Source of the DNA: Proteus vulgaris
GTDB lineage: Bacteria; Pseudomonadota; Gammaproteobacteria; Enterobacterales; Enterobacteriaceae
DNA length: 64,000 nucleotides
NCBI GenBank assembly: GCA_901472505.1
Contig: LR590468.1
Location: 3,509,501 to 3,573,500, forward strand
Reading direction: 5' to 3'
Shown here: positions 8,805 to 18,270 of the stretch, one piece after another
How the letters are laid out: each line of letters opens with the position of its first letter
Numbering within the stretch: position 1 is the stretch's first letter
Program-made: the position numbers and the translations under genes
The notes under the pieces: generated by a model
What the model was told of the DNA's origin: nothing
Seen by the model: only the letters and a program-made list of their open reading frames with translations
Database searches by the model: none

Positions 8805-10493
8805 TTGGAAAAAGTCTGGCTTAAACGTTATCCGGCAGATGTCCCGGCTGAAATTGACCCGGACCGTTTCGCATCCCTTGCTGAGATGCTTGAAAACGCT
8901 GTCGCAAATTACGCAGATCAACCCGCCTTTATCAATATGGGCGAGGTCATGACTTATCGCAAACTTGAAGAGCGTAGCCGTGCTTTTGCAGCATACCTGC
9001 AAAATGGCTTAGGATTGAAAAAAGGTGATCGTGTTGCCTTAATGATGCCTAATTTATTGCAATATCCTATCGCGCTTTTCGGTATTCTTCGTGCAGGCAT
9101 GGTTGTTGTAAATGTAAACCCACTTTACACACCAAGAGAACTTGAACATCAGTTAAATGACAGTGGTGCTAGTGCCATTGTTATAGTCTCTAACTTTGCG
9201 CATACGTTAGAAAAAATCGTATTTAATACCAGTATTAAACACGTTATTTTAACGAGAATGGGCGATCAGCTATCACGCCCTAAAGCGACCCTTGTTGATT
9301 TTGTTGTTAAGTATATCAAACGATTAGTCCCTAAATATAATTTGCCTGATGCCATTTCATTTCGTAGAGCAATGCATTTTGGCTATCGAATGCAATATAT
9401 CAAACCTGAAATTACAGGTGGCGATTTAGCTTTCTTACAATATACAGGTGGAACAACCGGTATTGCCAAAGGCGCCATGTTAACGCATCGCAATATGCTG
9501 GCAAATCTTGAACAAGCCAAAGCGGCTTATGTACCTGCATTACATGTAGGTAAAGAGCTGGTGGTAACGGCATTACCGCTGTATCACGTCTTTGCTTTAA
9601 CCGTTAACTGTCTGCTATTTATTGAGGTTGGAGGGAAAAACTTACTGATCACCAATCCTCGAGACGTTAAAGGAACAATTAAAGAGTTAGGGCGTTACCC
9701 TGTCACGGCTATTACAGGGGTAAACACACTCTTCAATGCTTGGTTGCAAAATCCAGAGTTTCGACAACTCGATTTTTCTAAACTCAACCTCTCTGTTGGC
9801 GGAGGTATGCCAGTACAAAGCAGTGTCGCCAAAGAGTGGGAAGAATTAACAGGTAAACATTTATTAGAGGGATATGGCCTAACGGAATGTTCCCCTTTAG
9901 TAACGGGTAATCCTTATAACCTGAAAAAATACAGTGGTAGTATTGGATTGCCTGTACCTTCGACTGACGTTAAGTTTATGGATGATGAAGGAAACGAAGT
10001 TGATCGTACTGTAGGCGGCGAGATGTGGGTTCGTGGGCCTCAGGTCATGAAAGGATATTGGAACCGTCCTGATGCCACTGATGAAGTTTTACATGATGGT
10101 TGGGTTGCCACGGGTGATATCGCGACAATGGATGACCAAGGTTTTATTCGCATTATTGATCGCAAGAAAGATATGATCTTAGTTTCAGGGTTTAACGTTT
10201 ATCCCAACGAAGTCGAAGAAGTGGTTAGTGCTCACCCTAAAGTATTGGAATCGGCAGCAATTGGTGTACCAAGTAAGAGCTCGGGTGAGACTGTGAAGAT
10301 TTTTATCGTCAAAAAAGACCTTACATTGACGGAAGATGAGGTAAAAACACACTGTCGTCGCTACTTGACAGGTTATAAGGTGCCTAAAATTATTGAGTTT
10401 CGCGATGAGCTACCAAAATCAAATGTTGGTAAAATTTTACGCAGAGAGTTAAGAAATGAAGAAAAACAGTTGAAAACCTCAACGGAATCTTGA
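8805..10493 (+). CDS. fadD: Long-chain-fatty-acid--CoA ligase
   Basis: Activates imported long-chain fatty acids to acyl-CoA at the inner membrane, coupling uptake to beta-oxidation. 562 residues (E. coli 561). The AMP-binding P-loop [12 protein letters not shown] is near residue 213, followed by GYGLTE and the FACS motif region [16 protein letters not shown] with [16 protein letters not shown]. The start is a TTG at 8805, with AGGAG at 8793-8797, giving the conserved N-terminus [14 protein letters not shown]; the E. coli gene also uses TTG. An in-frame TTG further upstream (8748) has no family support. Confidence 0.96.
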   Translation: MEKVWLKRYPADVPAEIDPDRFASLAEMLENAVANYADQPAFINMGEVMTYRKLEERSRAFAAYLQNGLGLKKGDRVALMMPNLLQYPIALFGILRAGMVVVNVNPLYTPRELEHQLNDSGASAIVIVSNFAHTLEKIVFNTSIKHVILTRMGDQLSRPKATLVDFVVKYIKRLVPKYNLPDAISFRRAMHFGYRMQYIKPEITGGDLAFLQYTGGTTGIAKGAMLTHRNMLANLEQAKAAYVPALHVGKELVVTALPLYHVFALTVNCLLFIEVGGKNLLITNPRDVKGTIKELGRYPVTAITGVNTLFNAWLQNPEFRQLDFSKLNLSVGGGMPVQSSVAKEWEELTGKHLLEGYGLTECSPLVTGNPYNLKKYSGSIGLPVPSTDVKFMDDEGNEVDRTVGGEMWVRGPQVMKGYWNRPDATDEVLHDGWVATGDIATMDDQGFIRIIDRKKDMILVSGFNVYPNEVEEVVSAHPKVLESAAIGVPSKSSGETVKIFIVKKDLTLTEDEVKTHCRRYLTGYKVPKIIEFRDELPKSNVGKILRRELRNEEKQLKTSTES

Positions 10494-10521
10494 TACAACA
10501 CTTAATAACCTTTTTCAATTT

Positions 10522-10544
10522 CGCCGGTTTATACCGGCGTTTTT
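10522..10544 (+). terminator. Intrinsic terminator after fadD
   Basis: CGCCGGT-TTAT-ACCGGCG followed by TTTTT, lying 29 bases after the fadD stop. Confidence 0.9.
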
Positions 10545-10591
10545 GTCATTACATAAAAAGTCATTAGACATAAAAATAAGAGAAACTTGTT

Positions 10592-11710
10592 TTGAATTAT
10601 CAATTGATTACGACAGACACTGCATTAGAAACTGCCTGTAAAGCCGCATCACAGGCTTCACAAATTGCTTTAGATACAGAGTTTGTCCGGATACGCACCT
10701 ACTACCCACATCTTGGTTTGATCCAGATGTATGATGGTAAACAGATCTCTCTTATTGATCCGCTAGCAATAACCAATTGGACTCCCTTCGTTGAATTATT
10801 AACCCACCCAAATATCATGAAATATCTTCATGCAGGCAGTGAAGATCTGGAAGTCTTTTCTCACCAGTTTGGTTGTGTCCCCACACCGATGATTGATACT
10901 CAAGTGGTTGCCGCATTTTTGGGCTATCCGATTTCTTGTGGCTTTGCAACATTAGTTGAGAAATATGAAAATATTGCTCTAGATAAAAGCGAATCGCGTA
11001 CGGATTGGCTCGCGCGTCCTTTAACAGAAAAACAGTGTCAATATGCCAGTGGTGATGTCTTCTATTTACTCCCTCTTGCTAAAAAGCTCATTGTAGAAGC
11101 ACAAGACGCTGGTTATATGGATGCGATTACTGATGAATGTGAAATGATAGCAGAGCGTCGTCAAGAAATGGTTGTACCTGAGCTTGCCTACCGTGATATT
11201 AGTAATGCATGGCAATTAAAAGGCCAACAGCTAGCCTGCTTACAAATGCTTGCTCAATGGCGCTTAAATCAAGCTAAAGCTCGCGATATGGCATTAAACT
11301 TCGTTGTGAGAGAAGAGCATTTATGGTCTGTTGCTCGTTATCTTCCTTCCTCATTAGCAGAATTAGATGCTTTGTCGCTATCTGGGCAAGAAATTCGTTG
11401 TCATGGTCGTCGATTATTAGATTTTGTCGCGAAAGCGAAAGAAATGAAAGATGAAGATTGCCCTGAACCTATAAGCAATATCATTGAACAACCCAATTAT
11501 AAAAAAGCGTTTAAAGCCATTAAGACGGTTATTCAAGAAATTAGTGAGGGAGAGCGTTATAACCCGGAGTTATTGGCTTCAAGAAGACAAATTAACCAGT
11601 TATTGAGTATTCACTGGAAAATAAAAGAAGGACAACCTGAACTTATTTCACGCTGGCGAAAAGCTGTATTAGAAGATAAATTGTCTGAAATTCTAGCGCA
11701 ATATCCTTAA
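10592..11710 (+). CDS. rnd: Ribonuclease D
   Basis: 3'-5' exoribonuclease that trims tRNA and other small stable RNA precursors. 372 residues (E. coli 375). The DEDD exonuclease domain starts with ALDTEFVRIRTYYP (motif I, Asp-Glu near residue 28-30). Motif II is the HAGSEDLEVF region, and motif III contains YASGDVFYLLPL. An HRDC domain spans about 205-290. The start is a TTG at 10592 preceded by a T-rich stretch. E. coli rnd is likewise known for its UUG start, so weak translation may be conserved. Confidence 0.95.
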   Translation: MNYQLITTDTALETACKAASQASQIALDTEFVRIRTYYPHLGLIQMYDGKQISLIDPLAITNWTPFVELLTHPNIMKYLHAGSEDLEVFSHQFGCVPTPMIDTQVVAAFLGYPISCGFATLVEKYENIALDKSESRTDWLARPLTEKQCQYASGDVFYLLPLAKKLIVEAQDAGYMDAITDECEMIAERRQEMVVPELAYRDISNAWQLKGQQLACLQMLAQWRLNQAKARDMALNFVVREEHLWSVARYLPSSLAELDALSLSGQEIRCHGRRLLDFVAKAKEMKDEDCPEPISNIIEQPNYKKAFKAIKTVIQEISEGERYNPELLASRRQINQLLSIHWKIKEGQPELISRWRKAVLEDKLSEILAQYP

Positions 11711-11816
11711 TTTACTAAACGTTTATTTCTCCTATTAGTTGAATTATGAGATAAAACAAATCTACATAGTTCAATAAATAGACGAAGTTGATAAAATAGA
11801 AAGTAATGCATAATGG

Positions 11817-11844
11817 GAGTCTCTTTGGAGGCTCTTATTTTTTT
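11817..11844 (+). terminator. Intrinsic terminator after rnd
   Basis: GAGTCTC-TTTG-GAGGCTC (one T-G wobble) followed by TTATTTTTTT. The remaining gap to minE (11845-12098) holds a small ACCTAT/ATAGGT hairpin and no recognisable gene. Confidence 0.75.
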
Positions 11845-12022
11845 GTACGCAAAAACACCTATAAAATAGGTGGTATTAACAATACATTAAATAGACAGAC
11901 AGTAAAAATAAACACTCTTGTGGAATAAAAGAACTCCTTTGATTTATCGCTAATGATTAAAATAGCAACGAGATATAGCGCTATTTATGCATTCAGGTAC
12001 ATTCAGATTGTATATAATTAAA

Positions 12023-12066
12023 CACAGAGCCAATCAAATTGATTATAGTTCATGGTTGGCCCTGTG
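12023..12066 (-). terminator. Possible terminator downstream of minCDE
   Basis: On the minus strand CAGGGCCAA pairs with TTGGCTCTG (one wobble) around a 26-base loop, followed by TGTTTAATTAT. The loop is long and the T-tract poor, so this is tentative. Confidence 0.35.
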
Positions 12067-12098
12067 AATAATGACTTATATAAAGCGTAAAATATGAT

Positions 12099-12368
12099 TT
12101 ACTTTGTCGGTTCTTCGCTTTCAGGTAAGGTCACATTTAGCTCTAATACAGAGATATCATCACCTTTTTGTTCAAATTGAACAGAAAGCATCTCTGGATC
12201 TATTTGCACATATTTACAGATAACACCTAATAAATCTCTTTTCATATCAGGTAAATAAGCTGGCTCGCTATCACCACGGCGACGTTCAGCGACGATAATT
12301 TGCAAACGTTCCTTGGCAATATTAGCTGTCGACTTTTTACGCGACAGGAAAAAATCTAGTAAAGCCAT
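12099..12368 (-). CDS. minE: Cell division topological specificity factor MinE
   Basis: 89 residues, near the E. coli length of 88. It stimulates MinD ATPase at the membrane and drives the Min oscillation that keeps division at midcell. The N-terminal amphipathic stretch [12 protein letters not shown] binds membrane; [17 protein letters not shown] is the MinD-contact region; the rest is the dimerising topological specificity domain. It follows minD by 3 bases in a minC-minD-minE operon. Confidence 0.97.
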   Translation of the reverse strand: MALLDFFLSRKKSTANIAKERLQIIVAERRRGDSEPAYLPDMKRDLLGVICKYVQIDPEMLSVQFEQKGDDISVLELNVTLPESEEPTK

Positions 12369-12371
12369 CTT

Positions 12372-13184
12372 TTACCCCCCAAAAAGGCGTTTCAGGAAGC
12401 CTTTTTTCTCTTCTTCAATAAAACGGAATGGATGTTCTTCACCTAACAAACGATTTACTGTATCTGAATAGGCTTTACCCGCATCAGACTCGCTATCTAA
12501 AATAACAGGTTCACCTTGGTTAGATGAACGTAAAACAGATTGGTCTTCGGGAATAACACCCAAAAGTGGAATGCATAGAATTTCAAGAACATCTTCCATG
12601 CTTAACATATCACCACGGCTCACTCGGCCTGGATTATAACGTGTTAATAACAGATGTTCTTTAATTGGGTCTTCACCGCGCTCTGCACGACGTGATTTAG
12701 AGGCGAGAATACCTAAAATACGGTCGGAGTCACGTACAGATGAAACTTCAGGGTTTGTTGTGATAACCGCTTCATCTGCAAAATAAAGGGCCATTAATGC
12801 GCCACTTTCGATACCTGCGGGAGAATCACAAATAATAAAATCAAAACCCATTTCATCGAGTTCATCTAATACTTGTTCTACACCATCACGAGTGAGCGCG
12901 TCTTTATCTCTTGTCTGTGAAGCAGGGAGAATAAATAAGTTTTCTGTACGCTTATCTTTAATCAATGCTTGATTTAAAGAGGCATCACCCTGAATAACGT
13001 TAACAAAATCATAAACAACTCTACGTTCACAACCCATGATAAGGTCTAAATTACGTAACCCAATATCAAAGTCGATAACAACCGTCTTATGACCTTTTTG
13101 AGCGAGGCCGGTAGAAATGGCCGCGCTGGAAGTTGTTTTACCAACCCCACCTTTACCTGACGTAACAACAATAATGCGTGCCAT
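12372..13184 (-). CDS. minD: Septum site-determining ATPase MinD
   Basis: 270-residue ParA/MinD ATPase, the same length as E. coli. The deviant Walker A motif KGGVGKTT is at residues 11-18 and the Walker B region is FIICDSPAGIE. The C-terminal amphipathic membrane-targeting helix reads EEKKGFLKRLFGG. When ATP-bound it dimerises on the membrane and recruits MinC and MinE. It lies between minC (22-bp gap) and minE (3-bp gap). Confidence 0.98.
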   Translation of the reverse strand: MARIIVVTSGKGGVGKTTSSAAISTGLAQKGHKTVVIDFDIGLRNLDLIMGCERRVVYDFVNVIQGDASLNQALIKDKRTENLFILPASQTRDKDALTRDGVEQVLDELDEMGFDFIICDSPAGIESGALMALYFADEAVITTNPEVSSVRDSDRILGILASKSRRAERGEDPIKEHLLLTRYNPGRVSRGDMLSMEDVLEILCIPLLGVIPEDQSVLRSSNQGEPVILDSESDAGKAYSDTVNRLLGEEHPFRFIEEEKKGFLKRLFGG

Positions 13185-13206
13185 GGAGTGATTCCTTGTC
13201 GATGCT

Positions 13207-13908
13207 CTAAATTAAGTTCTCGATTGTTAATTCATTCTCTTGCAAACTCAGTTGTACCGATTTACCAACAAAGTCTGTAGGAATTTGGTCGCTTAGCCAA
13301 TATTGACCAGCAATGGAAACAAGCTCAGCAGACAGATGTGTACAAAAAATATGACTCTCTTGATCACCCGATGCTCCTGCTAAGACACGTCCACGCAAAA
13401 CACCGTAAACATGAACATTACCATCAGCAATTAATTCAGCGCCTGCACTTACATTACTCATAACGACTAAATCGCTATTTTGAGCATAAATACGTTGCCC
13501 TGAACGTACAGGAGTATGGATGATTTTGGTTTTTTGACGCACAACTGCCGGTGCTTCATTCGTTTTATCGTTATTTGCCTGAGTTGTTGGCTTCGCTATT
13601 TTACCCTCATTTAAGATAGGTAACTGTGCGGCAATTATCGCTTCTTTCTGTTGAGCGTCCGAACTGCCGCTAATTCCCACGACGCGTAAGCCAGCATCTT
13701 CTACAATTCGCCTCAGTTTTTTAAAATCAATCTTTTCATCTGCTAAAGCAGAGACATTGATAACTACAGGTGCGTTTTTCAGAAATTGAGGCGCTTGTGC
13801 AATTTTTTCTGAAATCGCCTGACGAATAACTTTCGGTGTTCCATCGTTTAAATGGAGTACTGAAAGGGTAAAATTACTGCCTTTTAACTCAATGGGCGTG
13901 TTTGACAT
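13207..13908 (-). CDS. minC: Septum site-determining protein MinC
   Basis: 233-residue FtsZ polymerisation inhibitor. The N-terminal domain (about 1-105) is followed by an Asn/Thr/Lys-rich linker and the right-handed beta-helix C-terminal domain, with [20 protein letters not shown] at its start and [19 protein letters not shown], which binds MinD. First gene of the minCDE operon; the 127-bp gap to ycgL should contain its promoter. Confidence 0.97.
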   Translation of the reverse strand: MSNTPIELKGSNFTLSVLHLNDGTPKVIRQAISEKIAQAPQFLKNAPVVINVSALADEKIDFKKLRRIVEDAGLRVVGISGSSDAQQKEAIIAAQLPILNEGKIAKPTTQANNDKTNEAPAVVRQKTKIIHTPVRSGQRIYAQNSDLVVMSNVSAGAELIADGNVHVYGVLRGRVLAGASGDQESHIFCTHLSAELVSIAGQYWLSDQIPTDFVGKSVQLSLQENELTIENLI

Positions 13909-14035
13909 CTATCTGACTCAGTAAATTTTTTATAATCTGGCACAAAAAACCAGAGACGATATTACGAAAGTATATAAGCATGTTATATTTACTAAAATAT
14001 TCAGGCAAGTCGCTTATTTTAATAATTAGAGTTTA

Positions 14036-14329
14036 ATGAAAATGATTTGTGCAATTTACCGTAGTACCAAACGTGATCAAACTTATTTATACATCGAAAA
14101 AAAGGATGATTTCTCCCGAATTCCGGACGAATTATTACAAAGTTTTGGCGAACCTCAGTTTGCAATGTTGCTTAATCTCGCGGATAGACAGCGTTTAGCG
14201 CATGCTGACATTGAAAAAGTCAAAAAAGCGTTAATTGATCAGGGATTTTACTTACAAGTTCCGCCACCTGTCGAAAGTATGTTAAATGCTTATTTAGATG
14301 AATTAAAAAAATCAGAAAAAACTGAATAA
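14036..14329 (+). CDS. ycgL: YcgL domain protein
   Basis: 97 residues containing the signature [20 protein letters not shown] near residue 7 and the C-terminal [14 protein letters not shown]. This small alpha/beta family sits next to minC in gammaproteobacteria, often divergently as here; its function is unknown. The start is ATG 14036, and a second in-frame ATG at 14042 is equally possible. The next gene begins 24 bases downstream, so co-transcription is likely. Confidence 0.9.
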   Translation: MKMICAIYRSTKRDQTYLYIEKKDDFSRIPDELLQSFGEPQFAMLLNLADRQRLAHADIEKVKKALIDQGFYLQVPPPVESMLNAYLDELKKSEKTE

Positions 14330-14353
14330 ATCATCGAGATAAAAGGAGCATAA

Positions 14354-15481
14354 ATGTTCAAATATTCGTTCATCGCTGTGATTGTTTCCGGTTTAATGTT
14401 ATCTGCGTGTACTAATGGCCAACAAAAATTGGCGGAAAGGCAAATTAAAGTACCAGATCCAACAACGTTTGAAACACAAAAAACGTCCCGATGGAAACAA
14501 GTGAATGTTGCATCATTAGAACAGGCCTTTCCTAAAGATGCGCGCACGGTTGCCCAATTTCCGGCTTATGTCGATGCATTAAAATTGAAGGCAGCTCAAT
14601 TAGGTTATAAACAAGAAACAATAGATTTTGCTTTTTCAGAAGTACATTTTATTGAACGAGTGATTAAATCTGACCGAAATCAACCGGAAAAGAAAATTAC
14701 ACTCGATGTTTATCTACCTCGTATTGTTACTAATGGACGTATAAACCAAGGCGCTAATCTCTATCAAGCAAATCAAAACACCCTAGAACAAATAAGTAAG
14801 AAATATGGTGTGCCGTCAAATTATATTATTGCGTTATGGGGGCTTGAAAGTGGTTTTGGCAAAGTGCAAGGCAAAGAAGATGTTGTTTCAGCCCTTGCTA
14901 CATTAGCGTTTGAGGGACGTCGAGAAGAGCTGTTTACACGCCAACTGATGGCCGCGCTTGAAATTATCGAGGAAGGACACTTACCTCAAGGCCAGCGCTT
15001 GAAAGGCTCTTGGGCGGGTGCAATGGGGCAAACTCAGTTTATGCCATCCTCTTTCCTCACTTATGCGGCAGATGGTAATGGTGATGGAAAAATTGATATC
15101 TGGAATACACGTGAAGATGCATTTGCTTCTGCTGCTAATTATTTAGCAACTGAAGGCTGGAAAAGTGGACTTCCTTGGGGGGAACAGGTTACTTTATCGG
15201 TAGATTTTAACCCACAACTTGAAGGCATTAAGGCCGAGCAACAAAAAACGGTTGCTCAATGGAAAGCATTAGGTGTTCAATTACCTGCTAATAGTCAATT
15301 AAGTGACGATATGCCGGTATGGTTAATAATTCCTGATGATAATTTGCATAGAAGTTATTTAGTGACACAAAACTTCCGCACAATTATGCATTGGAACAGT
15401 TCTTACTTCTTTGCCCTTAGCATTGTGACAATGGCTGATGGCGTTGCTAATAAAATAAACTCACTGCCTAACGCAGGTTAG
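14354..15481 (+). CDS. Lipoprotein lytic murein transglycosylase, MltB family
   Basis: 375 residues. A signal peptide with lipobox LSAC gives a lipid anchor at Cys19. The SLT_2/MltB-type catalytic domain contains ALWGLESGFGKVQG with the likely catalytic Glu165, followed by GAMGQTQFMPSSFL and DGNGDGKIDIWN. It cleaves the glycan strands of peptidoglycan to form 1,6-anhydro ends. It differs from E. coli mltB in genomic position; this paralogue sits between ycgL and ycgM. RBS AAGGAG precedes the ATG. Confidence 0.88.
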   Translation: MFKYSFIAVIVSGLMLSACTNGQQKLAERQIKVPDPTTFETQKTSRWKQVNVASLEQAFPKDARTVAQFPAYVDALKLKAAQLGYKQETIDFAFSEVHFIERVIKSDRNQPEKKITLDVYLPRIVTNGRINQGANLYQANQNTLEQISKKYGVPSNYIIALWGLESGFGKVQGKEDVVSALATLAFEGRREELFTRQLMAALEIIEEGHLPQGQRLKGSWAGAMGQTQFMPSSFLTYAADGNGDGKIDIWNTREDAFASAANYLATEGWKSGLPWGEQVTLSVDFNPQLEGIKAEQQKTVAQWKALGVQLPANSQLSDDMPVWLIIPDDNLHRSYLVTQNFRTIMHWNSSYFFALSIVTMADGVANKINSLPNAG

Positions 15482-15532
15482 TCATATCTGCAGTGAAATA
15501 AAACACAGCAATTTACCTAAAAGGAACACATT

Positions 15533-16189
15533 ATGTATCAACATCGCGATTGGGAAGGTGCGTTACTTGATTTTCCTGTCAATAAAGTCATTTGTGTTGG
15601 CAGTAACTATGCAAATCACATTAAAGAGATGGGGTCAGTTCGTTCAGAAGAGCCAGTGATTTTTATTAAGCCAGAAACCGCTATGTGTGATCTTCGCCAA
15701 CCTATTGCAATTCCTAAAGATATGGGTGCCGTTCATCACGAAATCGAATTAGCCGTACTTATCGGTCAACCACTGAAACAAGCTAATGAAGATAGAGTTG
15801 ATCGTGCAATTGCTGGTTTTGGTATTGGTCTTGATCTTACGTTACGTGATTTACAAGGTAAATTGAAAAAAGCAGGGCAGCCATGGGAAAAAAGTAAGGC
15901 GTTTGATGGCTCCGCCCCATTATCAGGTTTTATTCCAGTCAATTCATTTGGTGACCCACAAAATGCCAATTTAATATTGCGTGTTAATGACGAGATTCGT
16001 CAGCAGGGTAACAGTCGTGATATGCTTACCCCTGTTTTACCCCTTATCAGCTATATGTCTCGCTTTTTCACCCTACGCCCTGGTGATGTAATTTTAACGG
16101 GAACTCCTGAAGGAGTTGGCCCTCTAGAATCGGGTGATATGTTGGTATTAAGTGTTAACGAGCATCAGCTGACAACGCGGGTTATTTAA
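15533..16189 (+). CDS. ycgM: Fumarylacetoacetate hydrolase-family protein YcgM
   Basis: 218 residues (E. coli YcgM 219). It is an FAH-fold hydrolase/decarboxylase. The metal-binding acidic residues lie in VHHEIELAVLIG, and the C-terminal signature is GDVILTGTPEGVGPL. Proteins of this subfamily act on acylpyruvates or oxaloacetate; the physiological substrate here is not certain. AAGGAACA is the ribosome site. It sits between the transglycosylase and ycgN. Confidence 0.9.
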   Translation: MYQHRDWEGALLDFPVNKVICVGSNYANHIKEMGSVRSEEPVIFIKPETAMCDLRQPIAIPKDMGAVHHEIELAVLIGQPLKQANEDRVDRAIAGFGIGLDLTLRDLQGKLKKAGQPWEKSKAFDGSAPLSGFIPVNSFGDPQNANLILRVNDEIRQQGNSRDMLTPVLPLISYMSRFFTLRPGDVILTGTPEGVGPLESGDMLVLSVNEHQLTTRVI

Positions 16190-16225
16190 TTCGTATCAGA
16201 TGAGCAATAAGGTAATAACGTAGAG

Positions 16226-16669
16226 ATGACACAGGCTTTTTGGCAGACTAAAACATTAGATGAAATGAGTGATGATGAGTGGGAATCACTTTGTGACGGG
16301 TGTGGACAATGTTGTTTACACAAGTTAATGGATGACGATACCGACGAAATATATTTTACCAATGTTGCTTGTAATCAACTTAATATTAAAACCTGCCAAT
16401 GCAGTAATTATGACGATCGTTTCCGTTATGAGCCAGATTGTATCAAGCTTACACGGTATAATTTACCGACATTTGAATGGTTGCCGATGACGTGTGCATA
16501 TCGTCTGTTAGCTGAAGGCAAAACGTTACAAAATTGGCATCCCCTTATTGCGGGTAATAAAGCAAAAATGCACCAAAGCAATATTTCTGTAAGGTATATT
16601 GCCGTACCAGAAACGGAAGTTGAAGATTGGGAAGAACACATTCTTAATCGCCCGAAAGGGCGTGGTTAA
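16226..16669 (+). CDS. ycgN: YcgN family cysteine cluster protein
   Basis: 147 residues of the UPF0260/YkgJ-like family. An N-terminal Cys motif, [11 protein letters not shown], near residue 24 and further cysteines ([18 protein letters not shown]-like tail) are expected to bind a metal or Fe-S centre. Function is unknown. It is the last gene of the ycgL-ycgN run. A GNRA-type hairpin CGCCC-GAAA-GGGCG overlaps its final codons, and the terminator lies at 16703. Confidence 0.9.
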   Translation: MTQAFWQTKTLDEMSDDEWESLCDGCGQCCLHKLMDDDTDEIYFTNVACNQLNIKTCQCSNYDDRFRYEPDCIKLTRYNLPTFEWLPMTCAYRLLAEGKTLQNWHPLIAGNKAKMHQSNISVRYIAVPETEVEDWEEHILNRPKGRG

Positions 16670-16702
16670 TTAAAACCAAACAACGTTTCTGGTTCCATGA
16701 TT

Positions 16703-16726
16703 AAAAGCCCTTTTTGGGGCTTTTTT
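16703..16726. terminator. Terminator between convergent ycgN and phzF-like genes
   Basis: AAAAGCCC-TTTTT-GGGGCTTTTTT, lying between two converging genes. It serves the plus strand and, with AAAA on the other flank, probably both. Confidence 0.8.
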
Positions 16727-16730
16727 CCAT

Positions 16731-17618
16731 TTAAAGACGGAGTGTTTTTTCTCCGAATATAGCAGCTTGCCCACCAACGCGAACACGATTAATTTTTTGA
16801 GCATGTGAATCAATCATCACCTCAAGCAACGATGAGCACCCCATCGCACGTCCTTGTTCTAATAGGAAATGGGTTTCATTAGGAAAAACGTAATTAACTA
16901 AATAGCAACCTAATGCTCCACTAGAACTACCTGTCGCGGATTCTTCATTTATGCCATACAAAGGTGCAAAATTACGACAATGAGCTGTAATCGTAGCATG
17001 GCGGCTTAATTCAAATACGTGAAAACCGATAGTGTTAAACTCACGGCTTAGGTTTGCAATCGTGTCAAAATTAGGTTGTAAAGCATCTAGCGAGCCTGAT
17101 TGCACAGGAACAATGATATCGTATAAACCTGTCGAAATAATCGTAATAGGTAAGCCCGTTTTTCCTATAACATTACAGTGAACACCCAGCGCTAAGGCAA
17201 CAGCATTAATATCAGGGCCTTGTCGCATAACAGGATGTGTTTGTTCCATAACAATACTCTGAGGGCTTACAGAGACACTTAAAATACCGGCTTTCGTTTT
17301 TTGCGTGTAATTACCAGAACCAATGATATTAAGTGAAGCCAGCGTAAAGAAAACAGCTAATGTCGCGTGTCCACAAAAATCAACTTCACCTTCAGGAGTG
17401 AAAAAATCGACCTTAAAATCCGTTTCTTTACCAGTGTAGACAAATGCTGTTTCAGAAAAACCAACTAGACGTGCGATTTCTATTTTTTGAATATCACTTA
17501 GATTAGGCGGATTAAGCACGACACCTGCCGGATTACCTCCTGAATTATTTCGGGTAAATGCGTTGACAAGGTGTACCTTTACTTCGTGCTCAATGGTGAG
17601 GGGAGGATTGTTTGGCAT
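16731..17618 (-). CDS. PhzF-family isomerase/epimerase-like protein
   Basis: 295 residues of the PhzF phenazine-biosynthesis-like fold, a diaminopimelate-epimerase relative. The N-terminal signature is VNAFTRNNSGGNPAGVVL, with the catalytic Glu region FSETAFVY near residue 55 and DFCGHATLA; the second half has ESATGSSSGALGCYL. There are no phenazine genes nearby, so the substrate is unknown and a phenazine role is not implied. Single gene, convergent with ycgN. Confidence 0.85.
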   Translation of the reverse strand: MPNNPPLTIEHEVKVHLVNAFTRNNSGGNPAGVVLNPPNLSDIQKIEIARLVGFSETAFVYTGKETDFKVDFFTPEGEVDFCGHATLAVFFTLASLNIIGSGNYTQKTKAGILSVSVSPQSIVMEQTHPVMRQGPDINAVALALGVHCNVIGKTGLPITIISTGLYDIIVPVQSGSLDALQPNFDTIANLSREFNTIGFHVFELSRHATITAHCRNFAPLYGINEESATGSSSGALGCYLVNYVFPNETHFLLEQGRAMGCSSLLEVMIDSHAQKINRVRVGGQAAIFGEKTLRL

Positions 17619-17977
17619 TTGTATTTCTCGTGTTATAACTCAACTCAATAAATCTTACGTATAACATTTATTGTGGTTATTGTTGGTAAGCGACGGTTTT
17701 ATATATTAAAAATAACAGTGGGATTTTGTATCATCTTTTGAATGATAATACATACGAAAAAATAAAGCTCTAGGATCTTCTCATTAACTGGAATGGCCAT
17801 AATTCAAGAAGAATAAGGAATTTGCGATATTAATAAATTTCTCTTTATTGATGAAAAGAAAGGTAATTTTTTTCTATATAAAAATATTTTTAGAAAAGAT
17901 ATTGACTAAATAAGAATTATATCCCATGATTATTCTCATGGTGGAAATTTAGTCTTTACCAAATCTAATAAGTTTTT

Positions 17978-18003
17978 AAACCTCGCTTAATGCGGGGTTT
18001 TTT
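17978..18003 (+). terminator. Terminator-like hairpin, possible sRNA end (1 of 3)
   Basis: AACCTCGC-TTAAT-GCGGGGTT followed by TTTT. It is not preceded by any protein gene on the plus strand. A TTGACT -35-like box at about 17901 and a CATGA/TCATG inverted repeat at about 17923 lie upstream, consistent with a short non-coding transcript. Confidence 0.55.
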
Positions 18004-18131
18004 GCTTTTTGGGACAGTGAAAATAAATATTCGCCACGAACGGTGTTTGTAATATCTGATATTTAGAATTTTTACTCACCGTTTTTTATTTCTTAGCAAG
18101 ATTCTGAGCTGTAAATTGTGATTAAAAATAA

Positions 18132-18155
18132 CCTCATCAATACGATGGGGCTTTT
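18132..18155 (+). terminator. Terminator-like hairpin (2 of 3)
   Basis: CCTCATC-AATAC-GATGGGG followed by CTTTT. No gene precedes it on this strand within the 650-bp gap. Confidence 0.4.
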
Positions 18156-18215
18156 GTGTTGCAGTTTATAGCTGGAATATATCATTGAGAGAAAATAGGA
18201 TTTTTCTCTTTTAGC

Positions 18216-18242
18216 AAAAAGCTCGCTTTGGCGAGTTTTTTT
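18216..18242 (+). terminator. Terminator-like hairpin just before the nuclease gene (3 of 3)
   Basis: CTCGC-TTTG-GCGAG flanked by AAAAA and TTTTTTT. A further weaker hairpin, AGAGAAAA/TTTTCTCT, lies just upstream at 18188-18210. It sits about 28 bases ahead of the nuclease start, so it may attenuate that gene or end a small RNA. Confidence 0.5.
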
Positions 18243-18270
18243 GTTTCTTCATTTTAAAAAGGAATTTTAT

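Noticed and set aside
16731..17618. Phenazine biosynthesis role for the PhzF-like protein
   Set aside because: No other phz genes are present; the fold is widespread with unrelated functions.
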